In this document: piece by piece, positions 26,832 through 35,713 of the stretch
Numbering within the stretch: the stretch's first letter is position 1
Layout of the letters: every line of letters starts with the position of its first letter
DNA from: CAVRUD01 sp963849635
GTDB taxonomy: Bacteria > Chloroflexota > Chloroflexia > Thermomicrobiales > UBA6265
Reading direction: 5' to 3'
DNA length: 64,000 bases
NCBI GenBank assembly: GCA_963849635.1
Contig: CAWKIA010000033.1
Location: 1-64,000 of the forward strand
Position numbers and translations under genes: made by a program
Notes under the pieces: model-generated
The model's input: the letters and a program-made list of their open reading frames with translations, nothing else
The model's database searches: none
Told to the model about the DNA's origin: nothing

Positions 26832-28601
26832 ATGGCTGAGATGACAGATGCGTTCGCGGGTACACGGGACAGCGGACCCGGTTCCCTGCAAGGACGCCAG
26901 CGCGACCCCGGGCGGACCTTCGGGACACGGGCATTTAGCCGGTCCCAAGCGGCCGCGAGCGAGGCGGGCCTCCTGGCCGCGCTGGGGATGCTGGCGGTCC
27001 AACTGCTCTGGCGCTTGAACGGCGGCAATGTGCCGGCTCTCCCGGAGATCATCGTCGCCGCGATCGCACGCCTGACACCGCTCGAGTTTTTCGGGGCGGC
27101 GACCGAGAATTACGGAAGCCTGGCGAAGAAAAGCCTGTTTGTCGCGGTGCTGCTCGGCATCGTTGCAGTCGGGGCGGCCGGCGGCGGTTGGGCCGGACGC
27201 CTCAGCCGCGGGGCGGGATTTGGACGACGGCTCGTTGCAGGCGGGATCGTTGCCCTGACGCTCTTTTTGTTGACCAACCTGGTGATCCTGCCGATCGGGT
27301 ACTACGGCATCTTCGCGGTCGATAGTAGCCGCACCGGTTCGATCCTGACCCAGCTTACCCTGACCTTTGCCCTGTACGCGGTCGCGTGGGCAGTATTCTC
27401 CGAGCTACTCGTCGGGCGCCGGGGAGAAGCTGCCTCCGGGGCCATCTCCCGGCGCCTGGTTGTCGGGAAAGGGTTGGGTGGCATCCTCACCCTGGTCATG
27501 ACCGGGAGCGTCGGCGCGCTGGCGTGGCGGGTGATCAACCCAAGTGGGGACAATGTGGACGAGGCGGCGAGCGACGCGGCGGCGGAACAGATCGCCGCCA
27601 GCGCCCGCGGCGGCGGCGAGCCGGTCAACGCTGCGGCTGCCGCACAGGCGGAGGGGACGCCGGAAGCGGCCGCCGCACCGACACCGGATGTTGCTGCCAC
27701 CTTTGCCGAACTGGACGCGAATGGGCACGTCTCGCCGGTGATCACCTCGGTCGCCGACTTCTATCATGTCTCCAAGAACATCGTTGATCCGGTGGTGGAT
27801 CCCTCGGGGTGGTCGTTGACGATCGGGGGCATGGTCGACCGTGAGCAGACCTACACCCTCGACCAGCTCAACGCGCTGGCGACGACGAGGAAGATCACGA
27901 CCCTGGGTTGCATCTCCAACACCCTGAACGGTGATCTGATCGGCACCGCCGAGTGGCAGGGAGTGCCCCTCGTGCAGCTCCTGGCGACGGCAGGCGTGCA
28001 GCCGGGCGTGGTCGACATCAAGTTCCATTGCGCCGACGACTATGAGGACTCGATTCCCCTGGAGCGGGCGTTCGATCCGGACTCGATGGTGGTCGTGGGC
28101 ATGAACGGCGCGCCTCTCACCGACGACCATGGAGCCCCGGCTCGCCTGATCATCCCCGGGATCTACGGGATGAAGAACGTCAAATGGGTCGAGCGGATCG
28201 ATCTGGTCGATGAGGATTTTCAGGGCTACTGGCAAACCCGCGGCTGGAGCGATCCGGCGCCGTTCCAGATCTGGGGCCGGATCGACTATCCCGACGGCGA
28301 CCTTTCGCCCGGCCCGGTGGTGGCGGCCGGCATGGCCTCCGCTGGCGACCGGGGAATCTCTCGGGTCGAGGTCAGCATCGACGATGGCGAGACCTGGGCG
28401 GACGCGATGCTGGAGCCGGCGATCAACCCGCCCTTCACCTGGGTGCGCTGGGCCTTCCCGTTTGAGGCGGTCTCAGGCGATCATCGGATGAAGATCCGGG
28501 CGACCGACGGCGAGGGCACTGTCGCGCCAGAAGATGAGCGAGACCCGCTGCCAGATGGCGCGACTGGATGGCCTCGGCGGCGGTTTTACGTCACGGACTG
28601 A
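26832..28601 (+). CDS. Membrane-anchored sulfite-oxidase-family molybdopterin oxidoreductase
   Basis: 589 residues. Residues about 40-235 contain five or six TM helices (e.g. GLLAALGMLAVQLLW, LFVAVLLGIVAVGAAGGG, ALTLFLLTNLVILPIGYYGI). A low-complexity Ala-rich linker (about 240-290) leads to the sulfite oxidase-type Mo-cofactor domain: YTLDQLNALATTRKITTLGC with Cys360 as the Mo ligand, AEWQGVPLVQLLA, GIYGMKNVKWVERIDLVDED and the C-terminal Ig-like dimerisation part (GVEVSIDDGETWADA type). RBS AGAGG precedes the ATG. The catalytic domain should face outside the membrane. The substrate (sulfite or another oxo-acceptor) is unknown. Confidence 0.92.
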   Translation: MAEMTDAFAGTRDSGPGSLQGRQRDPGRTFGTRAFSRSQAAASEAGLLAALGMLAVQLLWRLNGGNVPALPEIIVAAIARLTPLEFFGAATENYGSLAKKSLFVAVLLGIVAVGAAGGGWAGRLSRGAGFGRRLVAGGIVALTLFLLTNLVILPIGYYGIFAVDSSRTGSILTQLTLTFALYAVAWAVFSELLVGRRGEAASGAISRRLVVGKGLGGILTLVMTGSVGALAWRVINPSGDNVDEAASDAAAEQIAASARGGGEPVNAAAAAQAEGTPEAAAAPTPDVAATFAELDANGHVSPVITSVADFYHVSKNIVDPVVDPSGWSLTIGGMVDREQTYTLDQLNALATTRKITTLGCISNTLNGDLIGTAEWQGVPLVQLLATAGVQPGVVDIKFHCADDYEDSIPLERAFDPDSMVVVGMNGAPLTDDHGAPARLIIPGIYGMKNVKWVERIDLVDEDFQGYWQTRGWSDPAPFQIWGRIDYPDGDLSPGPVVAAGMASAGDRGISRVEVSIDDGETWADAMLEPAINPPFTWVRWAFPFEAVSGDHRMKIRATDGEGTVAPEDERDPLPDGATGWPRRRFYVTD

Positions 28602-28654
28602 GGGATCTGCCGACTCCCTGACGATATACCCGATGATGCCATCCGATAGCCGAC

Positions 28655-28774
28655 GTAGGGGCGGACCTGCGTGTCCGCCCGGTCCCCGGCACCCAAATAC
28701 CGCATTGGGAACGGCGTTTCTCCATCCGTGACGCCGGGGTTGGCCGCCGGGCGGACCTGTGTGTCCGCCTCTAC
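28655..28774. repeat. 120-bp palindromic element with gcggac/gtccgc hairpins at each end
   Basis: Ends gtaggggcggacctgcgtgt (28655) and, on the opposite strand, gtagaggcggacacacaggt (from 28774) mirror each other, and each end is itself a hairpin (gggcggac...gtccgccc). The interior also pairs (ccccggcac with gacgccgggg). No gene. Located between the molybdoenzyme and FrnE genes, which converge here, so it may also terminate transcription. Confidence 0.78.
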
Positions 28775-28802
28775 ACAGGACACGCCATCGTCAATGGTCA
28801 CG

Positions 28803-29531
28803 TTACGTGAGCGTGGTTCCCAGGCCGGGAACGACACAGGAACCGTCGTCGCAGCCGTCGGTGGGCGCGGCGGCCGCGATTAATTGGACGGCAGGCTTCG
28901 ACTCGCTCCAGACGCGCTCCAGGACCTCGCTGAAGACCTCCGGCGGCTGAGCTCCGGCCACCGCGTAGCGCCGCTCGAAGACGAAGAACGGGACGCCCTG
29001 AAGGCCAAAGCCGATGCCTTCCTGACTGTCGGCGATGACATCGGCGGCGAACCGATCGGAGTCGAGTACCTCGGTGATCTCATCCTCGGGCAGGCCGATC
29101 TCCTTGCCAAGCTCCAGGAGGGAGTCGCGCCGGCCAACATGCTTGGCCTCGGAGAAGTACGCCTTGAAGAAGCGCTCCTCGGCGGCGTCCTGGAGGCCGT
29201 GCTCCTTGGCCAGATGGGTGAGGCGGTGGGCGTCGAATGAGTTGGTGACCTTCGTGTTCTCGAGGTCGTAGTGGAGGCCGACTTCGGCAGCGCGCTTCGA
29301 GACACTCGTCTGCATCTCGCGGGCCTGGTCGACGCTAACGCCGTATTTCTCGGCCAGCCGCTCGTTGCTGGTCAGGTCGCTTTCGACCGGGGCATCGGGC
29401 TGAAGCTGGAAGCTCTTCCAGGTGATCGTCACCTGATCGCGGTGCGGAAACTGCTCCAGGGCGCGCTCGAAGTTGCGCTTGCCGATGTAACAGAATGGGC
29501 AAAAGACATCCGACCAGATTTCTACCTGCAT
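28803..29531 (-). CDS. DsbA-family oxidoreductase, FrnE-like
   Basis: 242 residues from MQVEIWSDVFCPFCYIGKRN; the shorter start is used because GAGG precedes this ATG. The thioredoxin-fold active site is CPFC at residues 11-14, matching FrnE (disulfide isomerase in radiation-resistant bacteria). LTHLAKEHGLQDAAEERFFK belongs to the helical insert and GLQGVPFFVFERRYAVAGAQ has the cis-Pro (VPFFVF). The C-terminus has two additional cysteines in DGCDDGSC. No signal peptide, so cytosolic. A promoter and candidate ncRNA lie immediately upstream on the other strand. Confidence 0.93.
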   Translation of the reverse strand: MQVEIWSDVFCPFCYIGKRNFERALEQFPHRDQVTITWKSFQLQPDAPVESDLTSNERLAEKYGVSVDQAREMQTSVSKRAAEVGLHYDLENTKVTNSFDAHRLTHLAKEHGLQDAAEERFFKAYFSEAKHVGRRDSLLELGKEIGLPEDEITEVLDSDRFAADVIADSQEGIGFGLQGVPFFVFERRYAVAGAQPPEVFSEVLERVWSESKPAVQLIAAAAPTDGCDDGSCVVPGLGTTLT

Positions 29532-29681
29532 GATGGGTCCTCGTGAGTCCTTGGGCAGGGTCCGATCCTCGCCCGAATAGATATTCAATTATAAACGAGA
29601 TCAGTCCTGGCCACTGCACAGCGCGACGGCAACCGCCGGCGTTGAGGGCGTTCGCGATCGTGGCGGATCAGAGAACAGCGG

Positions 29682-29710
29682 TTGCAATAGTAGCTTGTGC
29701 TACTTAATCC
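29682..29710 (+). promoter_or_regulatory. Candidate sigma-70-type promoter with internal palindrome
   Basis: ttgcaa (29682-29687), 17-bp spacer, taatcc (29705-29710). The spacer carries the hairpin gtagc-ttgt-gctac (29690-29703), a possible operator. No ORF of quality follows for 600 bases. Confidence 0.45.
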
Positions 29711-29716
29711 CGGCGA

Positions 29717-29981
29717 TTCGGGGAACGCTTAAACTCGTTGCGACTTATGTCCCGTAGGGAGGGCCGCGCACGTTCCGGGCAACGCGCCGATCCGGCTGGC
29801 GTGGTTGGTTTATCTGTCGGTCCGCCCGCGTCGCTTCCTACGCGCCCTGGACAGCCAGGCAACCTAGTGGAGAAGTTGTGGTAGTGAAGTCCCCACTTCA
29901 ACCAATCTAGCGGCGACGTCATGACCGTCGCGTGCACCCAGGCAGCGGACCGCCACTTTCCCGCAACGGTGCGGGTTTTCA
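29717..29981 (+). ncRNA. Candidate non-coding RNA, about 265 nt
   Basis: Bounded by the promoter at 29682-29710 and an intrinsic terminator (29961-29981). Internal pairing is visible: gtaggga (from 29753) with tcctac (about 29836), and tgaagt-cccc-acttca (29885-29900). No conserved sequence of tmRNA, RNase P RNA, SRP RNA or 6S RNA was recognised. No coding potential matched any protein family. Confidence 0.35.
29961..29981 (+). terminator. Intrinsic terminator
   Basis: cccgca-acgg-tgcggg followed by tttt. It lies 390 bases before the ECF sigma start and marks the end of the candidate ncRNA or attenuates the sigma transcript. Confidence 0.7.
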
Positions 29982-30371
29982 AGGACGTTTCGCGTGGATT
30001 TCCCCTCGGCTAGACCACGTTGGAGGGCCGGATGGTGACCGATAGATCGCGGGGTGTATTGACTTGCGGACAACCTGAACGTACTGCCCGCGGGCACCCT
30101 CAGGCAGTCGTAGAAGCCCGTTCCAGAGGCCTTTGCACTGATGTCGAGCATCGGCGGTCCGGGGGAGCGCAGGGGCGCGAAGGCATCGAATGTCGCACAA
30201 ACTCCGAGTGATTTGCTCCAGTTCGCGGATAAGAAAAATCGTGGGCTCCGAATCTCACACCGTAAATGTCATAACGTTCTAGAATCGGGGTAGCAATACG
30301 GAGCAAACCTACGGGCCGTCAGGACGAAGCGTCGCTTGTGCCCTGGCGGGACGGACGGAGCAACGGGTGCG
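29982..30371. other. Upstream region of the ECF sigma gene, no gene seen
   Basis: No family-like ORF. The stretch before the sigma gene (about 30230-30300) is AT-richer, with taaatgtcataacg, and likely holds its promoter. Confidence 0.5.
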
Positions 30372-31079
30372 ATGAGGAACACGACGGCGACTGCAGTCGC
30401 CACCAGTCCGGCCCCGGCCGGGATGGGCAAAATGGAAGGCCATCTCGGGGTGGCCGTTACCGATTACGAGACCACCTACGATCGGTCGGAGCGCTCGCTC
30501 CCGGCCACGTGGGATCAGGATGGTGCGCTCGAGTACGTCGAATCCGACCTGATGGAATCCAACGGCGACAGTGCGATAGCGACCAAGCCAACCTTCGAGG
30601 TCGTACTGGAGCGATACCAGGCGGAGATCTTCCGCTACACGATGCAGCTCACACGCAATCCCGCCGACGCGGACGATCTGTACCAGGAAACGATGATGAA
30701 GGCTTTCCGGGCGTATGGTCGCCTGGACGATGACGCCAACGTTCGCGCCTGGATCTACCGGATTGCCACGAACACGTTCCTCAGTGACCGGCGCAAGCAC
30801 GGTCGCGTGGACCTACTCGATGATGTCGCGGCGCAGGCCATTCCGGCCGCGCAGCCCGACCACGCCGCCGGGCTCGATGCCCGGGCGCTGCTGGAGGAGG
30901 TGGCCGTGTTTGTCGACCAGCTTCCGCCCAAGCAGCGGGTGGCATTAACGTTGCGTAAATACCATGAGCTCGGGTATTCCGAGATCGCGGATGCGCTGCG
31001 CTGCTCGGAAGCGGCGGCGCGCGCCAGTGTCCATGAGGCGTTGCGCAAGTTGCGCGACTGCTTTGGAGACCGGCTATGA
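30372..31079 (+). CDS. ECF-type RNA polymerase sigma factor
   Basis: 235 residues from MRNTTATAVATS. Sigma region 2 is clear: QAEIFRYTMQLTRNPADADD then LYQETMMKAFRAYGRL and NVRAWIYRIATNTFLSDRR (about 93-152). Region 4 follows: LPPKQRVALTLRKYHELGYS, EIADALRCSEAAARASVHEA and LRKLR. A long N-terminal extension of about 85 residues is unusual for this class. It redirects polymerase to stress promoters. The next gene on the same strand, 212 bases downstream, has an anti-sigma zinc finger fused to a DNA alkyltransferase, so this sigma factor may respond to alkylation damage. That coupling is inferred from gene order and domain content. Confidence 0.92.
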   Translation: MRNTTATAVATSPAPAGMGKMEGHLGVAVTDYETTYDRSERSLPATWDQDGALEYVESDLMESNGDSAIATKPTFEVVLERYQAEIFRYTMQLTRNPADADDLYQETMMKAFRAYGRLDDDANVRAWIYRIATNTFLSDRRKHGRVDLLDDVAAQAIPAAQPDHAAGLDARALLEEVAVFVDQLPPKQRVALTLRKYHELGYSEIADALRCSEAAARASVHEALRKLRDCFGDRL

Positions 31080-31291
31080 CCGGCAGCGTTCGTACACCAC
31101 TGGGACGGCCGGCGGGCGGAAAGAGCCGGAGGTCGCGACGGAGACGGGGGCCGACCAGGGCGTTGAGCCCCGGAGGCGGGATCGGGATCGGGAATAGACC
31201 ACCACCTGATCTCGCCTTCACCCCCTGACACCTCGCACTTCCACTTGATCCTTTCGACCCGCAGCCATTAGCCCCGAAGATAGGTACGACC

Positions 31292-32317
31292 ATGAACGAG
31301 ATTGATCCGGCAGTTGCCATGCACCAGCACACCACTCGCGCTCCACGGATGCGCTCCGTGCGTAACGCGTCCCTCTCCCCCTCGACTCCTCCTCTCGGCG
31401 ACAAAAGCCTCTCCCACTCCTGGCGCCAGCCAACCCACCAGATCGACGCTCCGGACGTGAACACGACCGCTCGTTCAGTTCCGGTCAATATTGTGGCCGC
31501 CGCCGAGCAACCCGACGCCAACGCCTGCGACATTTGCTGCGACGCTATGCCAGCCCACGTCATCGGTGATCTGACTCCCCCCGAGAATGCCTGGCTCGTT
31601 ACCCACACCGACACGTGCGGCCACTGCGCTTCGGTGCTCCACCGGTACGAAAAGGTCGACGCGATGCTCGACCGCCTCCAGGGCTTCCTCGATCCCATCC
31701 CCGCTCCCCCGCCGTTCATTATTCCGACCGCGACCAAGTTGCCAACGACTTCCACCCGTTCCCGCGTTGCGGCACGGGCGGTGCGCCGGACCGCGCACTT
31801 CGGGATGATGGAGAGTCCGGTGGGACCGCTGCGTATCGCGGTCAGTGATGTCGGCGTCGCCGAGATCAGTTACACCACCAGCGAGAGCGAGGACGAATTC
31901 CGCAAGCGCGTTCTTGCCCGCGGCTTCGATCTGGTCCCGGCAGATACGACTACGGGCGATATTGCGCCCGTGACCCAGCAACTGAATGAGTATTTTGGCG
32001 GGCAGCGCAAGCGGTTTGACCTGCCGATCGACTTTGGCGGCCTGACGCCGTTCACTCGCTCGGTCCTGGACGCGACCGCCAATGTGGGGTTCGGAGAACT
32101 GAAAACGTATGGGGATATTGCCGCCCAGATCGGGAGCCCCGGTGCCTCCCGGGCAGTGGGTAATGCCCTTGGGCGCAACCCGATTCCGGTGATCGTCCCG
32201 TGCCACCGGATCGTGATGTCTGATATGACCATTGGTGGCTATACCGGTGGCATTGCCATCAAGGAACGGCTGCTCTCCATCGAAGGTGTCCGCCCACGCG
32301 ATTTGGGTTTGACCTAG
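31292..32317 (+). CDS. Anti-sigma zinc finger (ZAS) fused to O6-methylguanine-DNA methyltransferase
   Basis: 341 residues. Residues 1-70 are Ser/Thr/Pro-rich and may be flexible. Residues 79-125 match the zinc-binding anti-sigma pattern: CDICCDAMPAHVIGDLTPPE then NAWLVTHTDTCGHC, with H105-x3-C109-x2-C112 and the L-x-P-x-E block typical of zf-HC2. A Pro-rich linker (137-160) leads to an Ogt-type suicide methyltransferase: FGMMESPVGPLRIAVSDVG, TPFTRSVLDATANVGFGELK, YGDIAAQIGSPGASRAVGNA, and the acceptor motif IPVIVPCHRIV with Cys304. The MGMT part removes alkyl groups from O6-guanine by transfer to Cys304. It lies directly downstream of the ECF sigma gene. The true start is uncertain; shorter alternatives keep the zinc finger. 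Confidence 0.9.
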   Translation: MNEIDPAVAMHQHTTRAPRMRSVRNASLSPSTPPLGDKSLSHSWRQPTHQIDAPDVNTTARSVPVNIVAAAEQPDANACDICCDAMPAHVIGDLTPPENAWLVTHTDTCGHCASVLHRYEKVDAMLDRLQGFLDPIPAPPPFIIPTATKLPTTSTRSRVAARAVRRTAHFGMMESPVGPLRIAVSDVGVAEISYTTSESEDEFRKRVLARGFDLVPADTTTGDIAPVTQQLNEYFGGQRKRFDLPIDFGGLTPFTRSVLDATANVGFGELKTYGDIAAQIGSPGASRAVGNALGRNPIPVIVPCHRIVMSDMTIGGYTGGIAIKERLLSIEGVRPRDLGLT

Positions 32318-32762
32318 GGGATTAATCGAACTCGATACATTCGGCTGCGTCGAACGCGCGCACGCCTTTGCGGCCACCGGTAGACCGGGGTCCAGGCGAG
32401 TAGTTTCCCGGTTTTTGGAGGGCGTCCACGGCCACAGTCGGTGGCGGATACATCTGACGCGGTAATCGCTTCGCCGGCATCTGATCCCGGTATGTTGAGC
32501 ACCCTGTTCCATCAATGCTTTGAGTCCGGACCTGACGACTCTGGAATGCCTCCGCATTGCCTTCGTGGCAGAGTCGGCTCCCTTATCTCACCAGCAATAT
32601 CTGATCGGACTTCTTCGACACGGCCGAGGACTCGGGCGACTGCTGTTTGCCGAATTGGTTACATCGCCCATGTCTCCAACACGACTTCGCTTGCCCATTC
32701 CCGCCGTTGTTGCTACCGTCCCGGTCGCATTTGCACCTGGATGATTGGAGGCAACGGAGAGC
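32318..32762. other. Intergenic region
   Basis: No ORF resembles a known family; the frames present have no start signals or domain patterns. It separates the MGMT fusion from the M20 gene and should include the promoter of the latter. Confidence 0.5.
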
Positions 32763-34153
32763 ATGGCGACGAACGGGTCATGGGGTCAGTATCTCGATGA
32801 GCACGAAGCGGAAAATCTAGCGGCACTCGAAGATCTCTTGCGCATACCGAGTGTCAGCGCCCTGCCGGCGCACGCGCCAGACATCAACCAGGCGGCGGAA
32901 TGGGTCGCGGCTCGCCTGACGGCGATCGGTGTTCCCGAAGTCGAGCTCCTGCCGACCGAAGGGGCGGGACCGGCCGTCTTTGGCCGGTGGCATGTGGCAG
33001 ATGACAGGCCGACCGCGCTCATCTATGCCCACTACGATGTCCAGCCCGGTGACCCGTTCGACCTCTGGGAGACGCCGCCGTTCGAGCCAACGGTGCGCGA
33101 CGGTGCGATCTACGCCCGCGGCGCCACCGACGACAAAGGCGGGTTGCTGGGCGCGGTGAACGGGATTGAGGCATACACCGAAGTCGGCCGGCGGGCCGCC
33201 GATCAACCTGATCTTCCTCTTCGAAGGGGAAGAGGAGATCGGCTCGCCGACGCTACCGAAGCTGGTGGCGGCGGAGAAGGACCGGCTCGCCTGCGACGTG
33301 ATCTTCTCGGCCGACGGTGGCATGTACGGCCCGGACAACCTCTCCCTGTCGCTCTCCTCCAAGGGGATGGCGGCCTGCCAGATCGACCTGCGCACGGCAG
33401 GGACCGACCTGCACTCGGGACAATACGGCGCCACGGTGCCCAACGCGCCGCGCGCCCTGGCGAAGCTGCTCGCGACCCTGCACGACGACGAGAACCGCGT
33501 CGCCGTGGCCGGGTTCTACGACGCGGTCCGGCCGCTGACGGCGGCAGGAGCGCGAAGAGATCGCACGGACGCCCTTCGATGAGCAGGGCTACAAGGCGGA
33601 TATCGGCGTGACGGAACTGGTCGGGGAGAGCGGGTTCACGCCACTGGAGCGGGCGGGGGCGCGGCCGACCCTGGATATCAACGGCATCTGGGGCGGCTTC
33701 CAGGGCGACGGGACCAAGACGGTGACGCCGTGCGAGGCGCACGCCAAGATCACCTGCCGCCTGGTCAAGAACCAGGAGCCGGGCGAGATCCTCGACCTGA
33801 TCGAGAAGCACGTCGCCGCCAACACCCCGCCGGGCGCGACCGTGACGATCACCCGCTTCGGCGGCTCGGCTCGGCCGTTCGAGATTCCGCGCGACAACCC
33901 GTACCTGACCATCGCCGCCGAGGTTCTGAAGGAGATCGGTGGCAAGGAGCCGCTGTATACCCGCGAGGGCGGCACTCTGCCGATCGCCGAGGTCTTTCAG
34001 CGCGAACTCGGCGCGGACATGGTCTTCTTCGCCTGGGGCATGCCTGATTGCCGGGCTCATGCGCCCAACGAGGTCATGAAGCTAGAGCACTACCGCGCCC
34101 AGGCGAATGGCTACGCCTCCCTGCTCGAGAAGTTGGCGGAGACGCACGGTTGA
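32763..34153 (+). pseudogene. M20 family metallopeptidase (dipeptidase), two frameshifts
   Basis: From MATNGSWGQYLDEHEAENLA (GGAG upstream). The metal site appears as LIYAHYDVQPGDPFDLWETP (His90, Asp92) and ARGATDDKGGLLGAVNG. An indel near 33185 leads to NLIFLFEGEEEIGSPTLPKL, which has the catalytic Glu pair, and a dimerisation part with DLHSGQYGATVPNAPRALAK. A second indel near 33545 leads to the last third (GIWGGFQGDGTKTVTPCEAH, then FFAWGMPDCRAHAPNE). All conserved blocks of a di-zinc peptidase of the carnosinase/ArgE group are present over 460 residues. The enzyme would cleave dipeptides or N-acyl amino acids. Confidence 0.9.
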
Positions 34154-34160
34154 ACCGACG

Positions 34161-35225
34161 ATGACCAGCGCTGCAGCGCATCGCGGCGACGAGGCCGATC
34201 ACGGACATCGTCCAACCGGCCTCGATTCCGCCGATGGCATCATGATCCTTGTGGTGCTGATCTGGGCCAGCAATAACGTCATCGTCAAGTACGCGCTGGA
34301 CGATATCGACCCTGTCGCCTATGTTCTCGTCCGCTTCATGGTGGTGGTGCTCCTGCTCTTCCCGTGGTTGCGGCTACGGGGTACGAGCCTGCGAGTCCGC
34401 CGAGCAGACGTACCGCTTATCATCTTGAGCGGTGTGATCGGGTTTGCACTCTTCAACCTGCTCTTCACCGTCGGGCTGGATGAGACGACTGCCTTCTCGG
34501 CGGCACTTCTGATCTCGATGGGGCCGGTATTCATCCTGATCCTGGCTGCGTTACTCGGAATCGAGCGCGTGCGCCCGGTCCAGTGGCTCGGTGTGCTGCT
34601 GGCGATGGTCGGAATCGGCGCATTTGTGTGGGACAAGCTCGCCCAAGACCTTCCGGCGATCGGCGATCTGCTCAGCCTCCTCTCGGCGATGGCATGGGCG
34701 GTCTACAGCTTGATGTCCCGCCGCCTCGCGGGACGCTACCCACCAGCGACGGCGACGGCCTGGACGGCGCTCGTCGGTGTCGCGGCGGTCACCCCGGTGG
34801 CGATCGGACCAGCGCTGGAGCAGGATTGGATCGGCATCGGCCTCAGCGGCTGGGGAGCAATCGTCTATTCCGCGGTGTTCTCGATGCTGATTGGATACAC
34901 ACTTTGGTCGTGGGCCATCGCCCGACGAGGAGTCGGGCGAACAGCGCCCTATCAATATCTGGTGCCGATCCTTACCGGCGTGATCTCGCTCCTGTTCCTG
35001 GATGAGCATTTCGGCGTGACCAAGATTTTCGGGGCGGTGCTGGTGCTTGGTGGTCTGATACTCGTGCGCAAGACGGGAAAAGCTCCGCGTCAGGTCACCA
35101 GCGACACCGCAACCTCGGATCAAACACGCCCAGGGCCTGCGGCCCGTGTTGCCAGCCAGCAGCCGTTCCTAGCCCATAAACTCTCCGTATCATTGACATG
35201 CCCACTCGCGCAGCGCTGCGCGTAA
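34161..35225 (+). CDS. EamA/DMT family transporter
   Basis: About 354 residues starting MTSAAAHRGDEADHGH, 8 bases after the M20 stop, so probably co-transcribed. Ten TM helices in two EamA repeats: the first starts MILVVLIWASNNVIVKYALD, the second about AIGDLLSLLSAMAWAVYSLM. Ends with an unusual 50-residue hydrophilic tail after LVRKTGKA, which may be out of the natural reading. The family exports amino acids, drugs or metabolites; pairing with a peptidase hints at peptide or amino acid turnover. Confidence 0.9.
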   Translation: MTSAAAHRGDEADHGHRPTGLDSADGIMILVVLIWASNNVIVKYALDDIDPVAYVLVRFMVVVLLLFPWLRLRGTSLRVRRADVPLIILSGVIGFALFNLLFTVGLDETTAFSAALLISMGPVFILILAALLGIERVRPVQWLGVLLAMVGIGAFVWDKLAQDLPAIGDLLSLLSAMAWAVYSLMSRRLAGRYPPATATAWTALVGVAAVTPVAIGPALEQDWIGIGLSGWGAIVYSAVFSMLIGYTLWSWAIARRGVGRTAPYQYLVPILTGVISLLFLDEHFGVTKIFGAVLVLGGLILVRKTGKAPRQVTSDTATSDQTRPGPAARVASQQPFLAHKLSVSLTCPLAQRCA

Positions 35226-35308
35226 CACCGGTGAGTGCCCAGGATCGGGACCAGATCGCTACGACAGCATCCCTAGCAATAGCCCTAAACCCGAGCGAGC
35301 GAGAAACG

Positions 35309-35677
35309 ATGGACGATCAACCGACAATCGGCGATCTGCAGAGCCGAGCGCGCACCCACCTGGCGAACGATCGCACGTGCCTGGCCTGGTTACGCACCGC
35401 GATCAGCCTGATCGCGGTAGGATTGGCCTCGGCCCATTTCCTGGACGATGACCCGATCCCGGGCTTCCCGGTAACCACGATCTTGGCCGCAATCCTGGTG
35501 CTTGGCGGGGTGGCGCTGGCAGTGGTCGGGGGAAGGTTGTTCGTGCGCGCCAGGACGCAGATCGATCAAGGCACCTACCTGGCGGAGTCGCCGGGCATCC
35601 CGATCGCCGTGGCCGTCGTCGTTGTCGCTGGCGTGGGCTGCTTCGTTATGGTGATTCTGCTCTCCTACCGAGGCTGA
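35309..35677 (+). CDS. DUF202 family membrane protein
   Basis: 122 residues. The DUF202 pattern is obvious: RARTHLANDRTCLAWLRTAI near the N-terminus, then three TM helices (SLIAVGLASAHFL, ILAAILVLGGVALAVVGG and IAVAVVVVAGVGCFVMVILL). Function unknown; members are small inner-membrane proteins, some related to vacuolar transporter chaperone domains. The chosen ATG (MDDQPTIG) is preferred because upstream residues look unnatural. No clear partner. Confidence 0.88.
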   Translation: MDDQPTIGDLQSRARTHLANDRTCLAWLRTAISLIAVGLASAHFLDDDPIPGFPVTTILAAILVLGGVALAVVGGRLFVRARTQIDQGTYLAESPGIPIAVAVVVVAGVGCFVMVILLSYRG

Positions 35678-35713
35678 GGCTCCATCGCCATGCCGACAGC
35701 GCTCGTCGCTCCG

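Noticed and set aside
29704..30306. Short minus-strand ORFs as genes
   Set aside because: No start signals or protein family patterns; overlap with the candidate ncRNA.
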